Virus record (IMG/VR): IMGVR_UViG_3300012936_000087
Location: 1 to 31,361 of that record
From: a virus
Reading direction: 5' to 3' (one strand)
DNA length: 31,361 nucleotides
The translations under genes were made by a program, and so were the position numbers. The notes beneath the pieces were generated by a model that did not search any database, was not told the DNA's origin, and was given only the letters and a program-made list of their open reading frames with translations. Shown piece after piece: positions 24,761-31,361 of the stretch; position 1 is the stretch's first letter; every line of letters starts with the position of its first letter.

Positions 24761-25459
24761 ATGTCAGTTAGATTATTGTTCCCTACTCTTTTATTCAAAT
24801 ATGATTTGATAGAAGAGGGAATTTTGACAAGTGAATATCTTGACCAGTTGCGTCAAGACATGGACGCAATGCGAAAAAAAGACCCTACAGGTAGAAAAGT
24901 TTCGAATGCATACACAGGTTGGCAATCAAATGACGGTTGTAATCAAAGACCTATTTGGCAGAAAGCTATAAGGGCAATTAAAGATAAAGTAAACCATGAA
25001 GTATTACCATTTCACCATGTAGACACTTCTAAAATTCAATTGGACATGGGTAATATGTGGGCAAATATAAATGACAAAGGTGCATGGAATACTCCACATA
25101 GACATAATGGTTGTTGGTATAGTGGTGCATTTTATGTTAATGCAGAAGGTGATGAAGGTGATATTATATTTACAGATAAGAATGAACAAGTATTATATCA
25201 TTCTCCCATAAATACAAAAGTCGAAGACCACCACCGTGAAACCCCTACAACTGGAACTTTATTATTATTTCCTAGTGGACTATTACACATGGTCGCCCCT
25301 AATCAAACTGATAAAGATAGATATAGTGTTGCATTCAATATGAATTCTAAATGGCTCACAGATGAATTCATGTTCGACCCTAAAATCGATGACGATTCTA
25401 ATGAGAAAGTAAGGGGTTGGAATCTTTTTGATGTGGAAGGTGGTTATTTGAAGAGGTAG
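24761..25459 (+). CDS. Putative 2OG-Fe(II) oxygenase (TIGR02466-like)
   Basis: A 232-residue protein beginning SVRLLFPTLLFKYDL. The core has MWANINDKGAWNTPHRHNGC, then WYSGAFYVNAEGDEGDIIFTD (about 99-138), LLLFPSGLLHMVAPN (about 167-181) and DRYSVAFNMNS (about 186-196). This matches the TIGR02466-type putative 2OG-Fe(II) oxygenases common in T4-like marine phages. Candidate iron ligands are His113/His115 and His176, with Arg187 for 2-oxoglutarate. The proximal motif is HxH here instead of the classical HxD, so the second ligand is uncertain. It closes the accessory block just before the conserved neck genes. Confidence 0.7.
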   Translation: MSVRLLFPTLLFKYDLIEEGILTSEYLDQLRQDMDAMRKKDPTGRKVSNAYTGWQSNDGCNQRPIWQKAIRAIKDKVNHEVLPFHHVDTSKIQLDMGNMWANINDKGAWNTPHRHNGCWYSGAFYVNAEGDEGDIIFTDKNEQVLYHSPINTKVEDHHRETPTTGTLLLFPSGLLHMVAPNQTDKDRYSVAFNMNSKWLTDEFMFDPKIDDDSNEKVRGWNLFDVEGGYLKR

Positions 25460-25463
25460 TTTC

Positions 25464-25471
25464 CATAAATA
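25464..25471 (+). promoter_or_regulatory. Weak late-promoter-like box (CATAAATA)
   Basis: CATAAATA lies only six bases before ATG 25477, so a transcript started by the T4 spacing rule would be nearly leaderless. This could be a chance match in AT-rich DNA. Confidence 0.2.
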
Positions 25472-25476
25472 ACAAT

Positions 25477-25737
25477 ATGGAAATCACTATATCACCTTAC
25501 ATAATATGGAACCTTATCATAACGGTAATCATAGCACCGTTGGGTTTTTTGATTCGTAATGTACTATCTGAACAAAAAAGACTAGACATTCTTGTTAACA
25601 AAACTAGAGAAGAGATTGCGAAAGACTATGCCACTAGGGAACAGATAGAGGCCGATTTCGTAAGGATTCAGAACACTTTAAACAAGATTGACGAGAAACT
25701 CGATAGACTTCAGCATAAAACTTACTTCCAAGAATAA
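25477..25737 (+). CDS. Small membrane-anchored coiled-coil protein
   Basis: An 86-residue protein with one predicted membrane segment at about 8-27 (YIIWNLIITVIIAPLGFLI) followed by a charged helical, probably coiled-coil region (about 30-82: LSEQKRLDILVNKTREEI, then VRIQNTLNKIDEKLDRLQ). The topology would be an N-in or N-out single-pass anchor with a long helix. It sits directly before gp13. It could be a lysis accessory (holin/spanin-like) or a membrane-docking factor, but nothing in the sequence decides this and I assign no function. Confidence 0.65.
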   Translation: MEITISPYIIWNLIITVIIAPLGFLIRNVLSEQKRLDILVNKTREEIAKDYATREQIEADFVRIQNTLNKIDEKLDRLQHKTYFQE

Positions 25738-25743
25738 AAAAGG

Positions 25744-25751
25744 TATAAATA
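25744..25751 (+). promoter_or_regulatory. T4-type late promoter box for gp13 (TATAAATA)
   Basis: A perfect TATAAATA 27 bases before ATG 25779. By the T4 rule (box at about -13 to -6) transcription would start near 25757, inside the left arm of the inverted repeat at 25748-25778. Confidence 0.7.
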
Positions 25752-25778
25752 GTAGTATACGAGAGGAATACTACTATT
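25748..25778 (+). promoter_or_regulatory. 11-bp inverted repeat holding the gp13 ribosome-binding site in its loop
   Basis: AATAGTAGTAT (25748-25758) is perfectly complementary to ATACTACTATT (25768-25778). The 9-base loop ACGAGAGGA contains the GAGAGG Shine-Dalgarno, and ATG 25779 follows the right arm immediately. Read-through mRNA from upstream can form the stem, while mRNA started at the overlapping late promoter would lack most of the left arm. This is the known T4 gene e arrangement. Confidence 0.65.
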
Positions 25779-26594
25779 ATGGCAACACCGAACAGTAAAG
25801 CAACATTAAAAGAATACATTAAGAGAAAACTGGGAGCTCCTGTTCTAGAAATCAATGTGGACGATGACCAGTTTGATGACAGAATTGACGAAGCCGTTCA
25901 GTATTTCCAAGAGTACCATTATGACGGTTCTATCCGTGTATACTTAAAACATCAATTAACTTCTGATAATCTAGTGACTATGAGGTCAGACGAGACCTTC
26001 ACAGAGACTTCAGCTGGTACTCATGCATACACAGACCAACAAGTAAAACAACAACAAAATTATATCGTATTACCTGAGTTTGTTCTTGCAGTGAATAGAA
26101 TTTTCCCATTCACTGATAAACACAATCTCAATATGTTTGACCTTAGATATCAGTTAAGGTTGAATGATTTATATGATTTGTCTGCAACAAATATATTGTA
26201 TTATAACATGGTACAAGAACACATTTCTTTATTAGACAATATACTTGTCGGACAGGTTCCTATTAGATACAAACAACACATGAATAGATTGTATCTAGAT
26301 GCAGATATAGAAGCTCTAAATGCAAACGAGTTTCTTATCATTGAATGTCATAGAAAAATAGACCCTAACGATTTCACAGATATCTATAATGATATGTGGT
26401 TGAAAAGATATTCAACTGCATTAGTTAAATATCAGTGGGGTGAAAACTTATCTAAATTTCAAGGGATTACTTTGCCAGGCGGAATAACTTTAGACGCTTC
26501 GGAAATGAAATCTCAAGCACAAGAGGAAATAACAAAATTAGAGGAAGAGTCAAGATTAAATTATGAACTTCCAATCATGGACTTAATGGGGTAA
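25779..26594 (+). CDS. 13: Neck protein gp13-like
   Basis: A 271-residue protein beginning MATPNSKATLKEYIKRKLGA, followed by PVLEINVDDDQFDDRIDEAV and QYFQEYHYDGS, a signature of T4-like neck protein gp13 in marine phages. In T4, gp13 and gp14 close the head after packaging and form the site where the tail joins. The C-terminal half contains ECHRKIDPNDFTDIYNDMWL and ends in a glutamate-rich helix (EEITKLEEESRLNY). T4 gp13 is 309 residues. It is followed three bases later by gp14. Its start codon directly abuts an inverted repeat enclosing the ribosome-binding site. Confidence 0.85.
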   Translation: MATPNSKATLKEYIKRKLGAPVLEINVDDDQFDDRIDEAVQYFQEYHYDGSIRVYLKHQLTSDNLVTMRSDETFTETSAGTHAYTDQQVKQQQNYIVLPEFVLAVNRIFPFTDKHNLNMFDLRYQLRLNDLYDLSATNILYYNMVQEHISLLDNILVGQVPIRYKQHMNRLYLDADIEALNANEFLIIECHRKIDPNDFTDIYNDMWLKRYSTALVKYQWGENLSKFQGITLPGGITLDASEMKSQAQEEITKLEEESRLNYELPIMDLMG

Positions 26595-26597
26595 TAA

Positions 26598-27455
26598 ATG
26601 CCTACAAATGTATTTTTTAACCATGCAGTAGCAACTGAACAACATCTTGTAGAGGATTTGATTGTTGAGTCACTTAGAATGTATGGACATGATGTCTTAT
26701 ATCTACCAAGACAAATAGTAGAAGAAGACACGATTTTTACGGAAGATGTACAGGCCACATTCGGTGACGCCTATTCCGTTGAAATGTATCTTTCGAATGT
26801 TGAAGGTTATGAGGGACAAGAGGATTTAGCCACTAAGTTTGGTGTCGATATTAATGACGATGCCGAATTCATAATGAGTGTAAGAACATGGGAAAGATTT
26901 GTTTCCCTTGATTCAAACCTTGTAGTTTCTGCAAGACCTAACGAAGGTGATTTGATTTACTTCCCTATGACAGGTCATTTATTTGAAATCAGATTTGTTT
27001 CAGACCCCGACCCATTCTATCAATTAGGGAAAATATATGTTTTCAAAATGCAAGTATCCCTATTCGAATACAGTGGAGAGGATTTCGATACTGGTACTTC
27101 TGCAGACTTAGTAGAAGCAGACCAAGCTTACACAATCGAACTCACAATGACTGGTTCAGGAAACTACACTCATGGAGAGAATTTAACTACTGTTATTGAC
27201 GGAGTCACAACGACAGTTGGAGAGGTTGTACTATGGCAACCAAACGCAAACAAACTTACAATTAAGGATAACACTAGAACACTACAAGTTGGAGATGTAC
27301 TCACGGGTGTGTCTTCTACAACTGCTAGACCTATAGGAAGTATTGTAGATGTTCTAACATTTGAGAACTTATCTTCTGCACAAAATAAAGACTTCGAAGA
27401 TAAGGATAGTAATTACTTAGACTTTAGTGAAGTGAATCCTTTCGGTGAACCATAA
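26598..27455 (+). CDS. 14: Neck protein gp14-like
   Basis: A 285-residue protein with the gp14 signature MPTNVFFNHAVATEQHLVED, then SLRMYGHDVLYLPR and FGDAYSVEMYLSNVEGYEGQ. The end of the conserved part reads DPFYQLGKIYVFKMQVSLFEYSGE, split here as DPFYQLGKIYVFKM and QVSLFEYSGE. T4 gp14 is 256 residues; the extra length is a small beta insertion at about 185-250 (GNYTHGENLTTVIDGVTTTV) related to the 'attachment' modules in the DUF4815 protein. Its last base is shared with the ATG of gp15 (TAATG). It forms the head-tail neck with gp13. Confidence 0.85.
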   Translation: MPTNVFFNHAVATEQHLVEDLIVESLRMYGHDVLYLPRQIVEEDTIFTEDVQATFGDAYSVEMYLSNVEGYEGQEDLATKFGVDINDDAEFIMSVRTWERFVSLDSNLVVSARPNEGDLIYFPMTGHLFEIRFVSDPDPFYQLGKIYVFKMQVSLFEYSGEDFDTGTSADLVEADQAYTIELTMTGSGNYTHGENLTTVIDGVTTTVGEVVLWQPNANKLTIKDNTRTLQVGDVLTGVSSTTARPIGSIVDVLTFENLSSAQNKDFEDKDSNYLDFSEVNPFGEP

Positions 27456-28504
27456 TGTTCGGAACTTTTTTCTACAACGAAACTATTAAAAGGTCGATTT
27501 CTGTATTCGGTACTTTGTTCAATAATATACATACGAGCAAAATAAAAGCAGACGGGACAGTATTGTCTAAAAATTTAGTTCCAATATCTTATGGGCCAAA
27601 ACAAAAGTTTCTATTAAGATTACAAGACGATGTAAAAGCAAAAGACGGGAATGTCACTTCTATATCTTTACCTCGTATGGCTTTTGAATTGACAGGATTT
27701 GAATATGACGCGTCAAGACAACAAAATAAACTTATCAGAACTCAGAAAACAGTTTTAGAAACTTCTGATGTTGGAAAGAGAGGTTTTCAATATCAACCAG
27801 CACCATACAATTTAACCTTTACATTATCGATATTATCAAAGAATGCCATAGACGCATTACAGATAGTAGAACAAATACTTCCATACTTTCAACCTGAATA
27901 TACAGTATCAATGAAAATGGTTGATAGTATGAGTGAGGTAAGAGATGTACCAATCTTTTTAAATTCTGTTGCAATGGACGACCAATATGAAGGTGAATTT
28001 GTAGAAAGAAGAGTTATAGAATACACATTAGAATTTACTATGAAGACATACTTCTTTGGCCCTGTTTATACTGGAGAGGTCATTAAGAATGTTATTGAAA
28101 GAGATTATATAAACGATAGTGTTGCAGCTGGATTTACATCAACAGAAATTAATAATTCAGGATTGGTTAAGGAAGTCAAACACTACGAACCAGCCTTCGC
28201 TGCAAGGTCAAATGCAGTAGTCAACTCAAATACAGTCACTTTTCCAAGTGCAATAAATAGTAAGATAAGTGTTGGAGACGAAGTATTTGGTACAAATCTA
28301 ACAACGAATCCAACAGTTTCAAGTATTGCAAGTGATAAATTATCGATTGTATTAAGTAATCAAGTTAATTTTAGTGCAAACACAAACTTGAAATTCGTAG
28401 GTTCTGTTGACCCAAGTGATACATTTGTGGTTGCAGAAACCGTGACTTTTTATGATGAAGGTGGTGGTAATACATTTGAAGAAGACACCGCTAGTGATGG
28501 ATAA
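27455..28504 (+). CDS. 15: Tail sheath stabiliser / completion protein gp15-like
   Basis: A 349-residue protein beginning MFGTFFYNETIKRSISVFGT, with PISYGPKQKFLLRLQDD, LPRMAFELTGFEYDASRQQN and FQYQPAPYNLTFTLSI, all typical of gp15 in T4-like phages. gp15 caps the tail tube and sheath and docks the tail to the neck. T4 gp15 is 272 residues; the extra C-terminal part (about 245-310) is a beta module (NAVVNSNTVTFPSAINSKIS...GDEVFGTNLTTNPTV) of a kind also found in marine phage fibre proteins, followed by an acidic tail. It overlaps gp14 by one base. Confidence 0.85.
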   Translation: MFGTFFYNETIKRSISVFGTLFNNIHTSKIKADGTVLSKNLVPISYGPKQKFLLRLQDDVKAKDGNVTSISLPRMAFELTGFEYDASRQQNKLIRTQKTVLETSDVGKRGFQYQPAPYNLTFTLSILSKNAIDALQIVEQILPYFQPEYTVSMKMVDSMSEVRDVPIFLNSVAMDDQYEGEFVERRVIEYTLEFTMKTYFFGPVYTGEVIKNVIERDYINDSVAAGFTSTEINNSGLVKEVKHYEPAFAARSNAVVNSNTVTFPSAINSKISVGDEVFGTNLTTNPTVSSIASDKLSIVLSNQVNFSANTNLKFVGSVDPSDTFVVAETVTFYDEGGGNTFEEDTASDG

Positions 28505-28506
28505 TT

Positions 28507-28920
28507 ATGGCAAAAGAAATAGACCAAAAGTTAGATAATCTTCTAGATATCAACTCTGATATCAAACAAGAAACCCGATTAGTTAAATTACCTGATAGGG
28601 ACAAGAATATCGAATCAGACTACAGATATGCTAGAGAGAACCTCTACGACCTCGTAGAACGCGGTCAGGACGCTATAGACGGCATATTAGAACTATCCAA
28701 GGAGACAGAACACCCTCGTGCATATGAGGTTGCTGGACAACTCATAAAGACTGTATCCGAAACTGCAGAAAAGTTAATCGACATACAGAAGAAGTTGAAG
28801 GACTTAGAGAAAGAAGATAGTTCAGTAAGAACTCAACACAATCACTTATATGTCGGTTCGACAAGTGAATTGCAGAAGTTCTTAAAAAAGGAGTCTAAGA
28901 AAGATGGAAATTCAACCTAA
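28507..28920 (+). CDS. 16: Terminase small subunit gp16-like
   Basis: A 137-residue, largely helical protein: LDNLLDINSDI, then DYRYARENLYDLVERGQDA, IDGILELSKETEHPRAYEVA and GQLIKTVSETAEKLIDIQKK. This is the central coiled-coil oligomerisation region of T4-type small terminases, which form rings that regulate gp17 ATPase and nuclease during packaging. T4 gp16 is 164 residues; the N-terminal DNA-binding part is short here. The end overlaps the next gene by 17 bases. The position before gp17 supports the call even though another gene lies between them. Confidence 0.85.
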   Translation: MAKEIDQKLDNLLDINSDIKQETRLVKLPDRDKNIESDYRYARENLYDLVERGQDAIDGILELSKETEHPRAYEVAGQLIKTVSETAEKLIDIQKKLKDLEKEDSSVRTQHNHLYVGSTSELQKFLKKESKKDGNST

Positions 28921-29452
28921 CGAATACAACCCGATACCGATACCCGAAGTCACAGAAGGAGAACCATTTTGGTTATTAGCTCTAGGTCATTTAACTAGAC
29001 ACAACTCAAAAATATTTCAATTAGATACTTCAAAGTATGACGCATACGAAACATGGATAAGAGATAATGTTAAAGATAAAACAGTATGTGTATTGGGAAC
29101 TGGTGTAGGAACTTTATTACACCTTGCAGATTATTACGGTGCAAAAAAATGTATAGGATTAGATTCTGATAATTGGATATGTGTTTATTTAAAAGGTTTG
29201 TATCCACATATGGAGATACATAATTCAAATTATTACAAAGTAGAATGGCCAGAAGCAGACATATATTTACACAATGGTTGTACACAAACATTTTTACAGA
29301 GAGCAGAAAATTTAAACAAGAAAGTATTCCCACCTTTTTGTAATATACCACTCGTTATGAAAACAAGAGAAGACTTAATTACAGACGGTGTTATGGATTT
29401 TTCAGATACACATGCAAGAGCATATCAAGAACTTGGTAGGATAAATGGTTAA
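28904..29452 (+). CDS. Methyltransferase-like protein inserted between gp16 and gp17
   Basis: A 182-residue protein with a Rossmann-type motif at residues 60-72 (TVCVLGTGVGTLL) followed by the second-strand acid at Asp87 (KKCIGLDSDN), the layout of S-adenosylmethionine-dependent methyltransferases. The usual acid in motif I is replaced by Leu63. No clear catalytic motif (such as DPPY/NPPF or PC) is visible, so substrate and activity are open; DNA, protein or small-molecule methylation are all possible. It overlaps both neighbours (17 bases with gp16, 8 bases with gp17), so it is fully built into the packaging operon. It may be a degenerate SAM-binding protein. Confidence 0.6.
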   Translation: MEIQPNEYNPIPIPEVTEGEPFWLLALGHLTRHNSKIFQLDTSKYDAYETWIRDNVKDKTVCVLGTGVGTLLHLADYYGAKKCIGLDSDNWICVYLKGLYPHMEIHNSNYYKVEWPEADIYLHNGCTQTFLQRAENLNKKVFPPFCNIPLVMKTREDLITDGVMDFSDTHARAYQELGRING

Positions 29453-31049
29453 ACCAGTAAACGAAGGATACTTAGGGAACACCCTCATAAAAAGAGCTGG
29501 TGTCGAAACTCAGTATACCGAGGAAGAACTGAATGAATACATGAAGTGTTCGAAAGACCCTACGCATTTTATTGAAAAATATACACAAATTATATCACTT
29601 GACGAGGGTATGGTTCCTTTTCAACTTCGTGGTTATCAAGAAGACCTTATAAACTTCTATGACGAAAATAGATTCAATGTTGTTCTTGCAAGTAGACAGA
29701 GTGGTAAATCTATTACTTCGTGTGCATACTTATTATGGTATTTACTATTTCACCCCGAAGTCACCGTGGCTGTTCTTGCAAACAAAGGTGCAATTGCAAG
29801 AGAAATGATTGCAAGAATCGTGACCATGTTAGAGTCTGTACCATTTTTCTTACAGCCAGGCGTCAAGATTCTAAACAAAGGTTCTATAGAATTTGCAAAT
29901 GATTCTAAAGTTGTTGCAGCTGCAACGAGTTCTAGTTCGATTCGTGGTATGTCAATCAACTTACTATACCTAGACGAGTTTGCATTCGTAGACGATGCAG
30001 ATACATTCTATACTGCAACATATCCCGTAATCACCTCGGGTAAAGATTCAAAGGTTATCATTACCTCTACTGCAAACGGTGTGGGTAATATGTTCCATAA
30101 GATATATGAATCTGCAGTACATGGACAATCAGAATATAAACACTTTATAATAAACTGGTATGATGTGCCAGGCAGAGACGAAGAATGGAAAGAAATGACC
30201 ATTGCAAACACATCAGAAGCTCAGTTTGAACAAGAATATGGAAACTCATTCTTAGGTACTGGTAATACATTAATAAATGCAGATACCTTGTTAGGTCTCA
30301 AAGCATGGGAACCTGAATGGAATAGAGATAATATAAATGTATATAAGAGACCTATACAGGGTCACGAATATATTTGTACAGTAGATGTTGCAAAAGGAAG
30401 AGGTATGGACTATTCAACCTTCTCCGTGTTTGATGTATCTACGAAACCTTTTGAACAGGTTTGTACTTATAGAGACAGTATGATAAGTCCCATGCTGTTT
30501 CCCGATATTATAAATAAGTATGTAAAAGCATATAATGAAGCATTAGTCATAATAGAAAATAATGCAGAGGGTGGTATGGTTGCAACTCAATTGCACTATG
30601 ATATAGAATATCCAAATGTCTTTACCCAAGGTCAACTAAAAGCAGAAGATATTGGGGTCACTGTAAACAAAAAGATAAAAAGGATTGGGTGTTCTACCCT
30701 CAAAGAATTATTAGAAGAAAACAGACTAAATGTTATAGATAGAGCAACTATAACAGAACTCATGACTTTTGTCACGAAGGGTAATTCTTTCGAAGCTGAC
30801 AGAGGATATCATGACGATATGGTTATGAATCTCGTATTATTCAGTTGGTTTATCACTACTGAATACTTCTATAATCTAACTGATACACAGGTCAAAAACT
30901 TGTTATACGCAGAACAACAGAAGTTAATAGAAGACGATGTATTACCCGCGGGGGTGTTTGGAGAGGTAAAACCCGAGGAAACTACCTTTGTAGACGACCA
31001 AGGAGACCGTTGGTTCACTAAAGATATGTCAAATGAGATGAAATGGTAG
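29445..31049 (+). CDS. 17: Terminase large subunit gp17-like
   Basis: A 534-residue DNA-packaging motor. ATPase domain: Walker A SRQSGKS (83-89), Walker B LLYLDEF with Asp177/Glu178 (173-179), and coupling motif TSTAN (207-211). Nuclease domain (RNase H fold): Asp314 in TVDVAKGRGMDYS, Glu371 in VIIENNAEGG, and Asp457/Asp458 in GYHDDMV, matching the acidic triad of T4 gp17 (D401, E458, D542). T4 gp17 is 610 residues; this protein is shorter, as in many marine relatives. It pumps DNA into the prohead and cuts concatemers. It is followed by a late promoter and gp18. Confidence 0.95.
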   Translation: MVKPVNEGYLGNTLIKRAGVETQYTEEELNEYMKCSKDPTHFIEKYTQIISLDEGMVPFQLRGYQEDLINFYDENRFNVVLASRQSGKSITSCAYLLWYLLFHPEVTVAVLANKGAIAREMIARIVTMLESVPFFLQPGVKILNKGSIEFANDSKVVAAATSSSSIRGMSINLLYLDEFAFVDDADTFYTATYPVITSGKDSKVIITSTANGVGNMFHKIYESAVHGQSEYKHFIINWYDVPGRDEEWKEMTIANTSEAQFEQEYGNSFLGTGNTLINADTLLGLKAWEPEWNRDNINVYKRPIQGHEYICTVDVAKGRGMDYSTFSVFDVSTKPFEQVCTYRDSMISPMLFPDIINKYVKAYNEALVIIENNAEGGMVATQLHYDIEYPNVFTQGQLKAEDIGVTVNKKIKRIGCSTLKELLEENRLNVIDRATITELMTFVTKGNSFEADRGYHDDMVMNLVLFSWFITTEYFYNLTDTQVKNLLYAEQQKLIEDDVLPAGVFGEVKPEETTFVDDQGDRWFTKDMSNEMKW

Positions 31050-31069
31050 TTCATTAGAGTTAGCGAAGT

Positions 31070-31077
31070 TATAAATA
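31070..31077 (+). promoter_or_regulatory. T4-type late promoter box for gp18 (TATAAATA)
   Basis: A perfect TATAAATA 37 bases before ATG 31115, with an ACAGGAG ribosome-binding site between. A dedicated late promoter suits the high demand for sheath protein. Confidence 0.7.
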
Positions 31078-31114
31078 AAACAGTAAACAACTTTTACATT
31101 AACAGGAGAAAAAT

Positions 31115-31361
31115 ATGGCATTTCAAGTATCACCAGGCGTTCAGGTCAAAGAAATAGACTTGACAAATGTTGTGCCTGCAGTTTCTTCCACTGTTGGAGG
31201 ATTCGCGGGTGCGTTCAGATGGGGCCCTGTTGATGAAGTAGTATCAGTTTCAGATAGTCAAGGTTTAGTAGATAATTTCTATACACCAGCAAATACAAAC
31301 GCAGGTGCAGAGGATTTCTATTCTGCAGAGGCTTTCTTAAGATATGGTTCATCATTAAAAG
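31115..31361 (+). CDS. 18: Tail sheath protein gp18-like, N-terminal part
   Basis: The first 82 residues of a protein cut by the window end: MAFQVSPGVQVKEIDLTNVV, then STVGGFAGAFRWGPVDEV. The 'SPGVxVKEIDLT' start followed by 'G.FaG.frWGPv' is diagnostic of T4-like contractile tail sheath proteins. The order gp17-gp18 and the private late promoter agree. It polymerises around the gp19 tube and contracts during infection. Confidence 0.9.
   Translation, partial: MAFQVSPGVQVKEIDLTNVVPAVSSTVGGFAGAFRWGPVDEVVSVSDSQGLVDNFYTPANTNAGAEDFYSAEAFLRYGSSLK

Overview
This window is a single, tightly packed, one-directional block of structural genes from a T4-like myovirus; every supported gene lies on the + strand. 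The gp13-gp14-gp15-gp16-gp17-gp18 order at the right end, a gp8-like baseplate gene at the left, TATAAATA late promoters, low GC, and tail-fibre modules of the kind found in marine T4-like phages all suggest a marine myovirus of an AT-rich host (a SAR11-type or other marine proteobacterial, or cyanobacterial, phage). The sequence does not fix the host. There are no tRNAs, insertion elements or CRISPR arrays.

Layout. 1-1365: C-terminal part of a structural protein in the gp7 position, with a cupredoxin-like motif. 1406-2845: gp8-like baseplate wedge protein. 2880-9635: a giant (2251 aa) DUF4815-type baseplate/fibre protein. 9635-18986: a tail-fibre module of short and long fibre-like proteins built from shared N- and C-terminal pieces, plus one small 2OG-Fe(II) oxygenase-like gene and one intrinsic terminator. 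11125-12600 and 19007-20896: three unusual Gln/Pro/Tyr/Asn-rich repeat proteins made of alternating 8- and 10-residue units. 20918-25459: an accessory block with a ParB-like/GT8 glycosyltransferase fusion, an unknown protein, two more 2OG-Fe(II) oxygenase-like proteins and a DUF6065-like protein. 25477-31361: a small membrane/coiled-coil protein, neck proteins gp13 and gp14, tail sheath stabiliser gp15, small terminase gp16, an inserted methyltransferase-like gene, large terminase gp17, and the start of tail sheath gp18.

How it fits together. The left part builds the baseplate and its fibres, and the right part builds the neck, packages DNA and starts the sheath. Between them, three hydroxylase-like enzymes and a glycosyltransferase sit beside three proline-rich repeat proteins, so the phage may hydroxylate and glycosylate its own fibres; this is an inference. 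Two ribosome-binding sites lie inside perfect inverted repeats. The gp13 one overlaps a late promoter in the arrangement known from T4 gene e, where read-through mRNA is translationally masked and late-initiated mRNA is not. The coding sequence also shows strong synonymous-codon signatures: I found no GATC, GTWAC or GGWCC, and all 19 CCWGG sites I found are followed by C.
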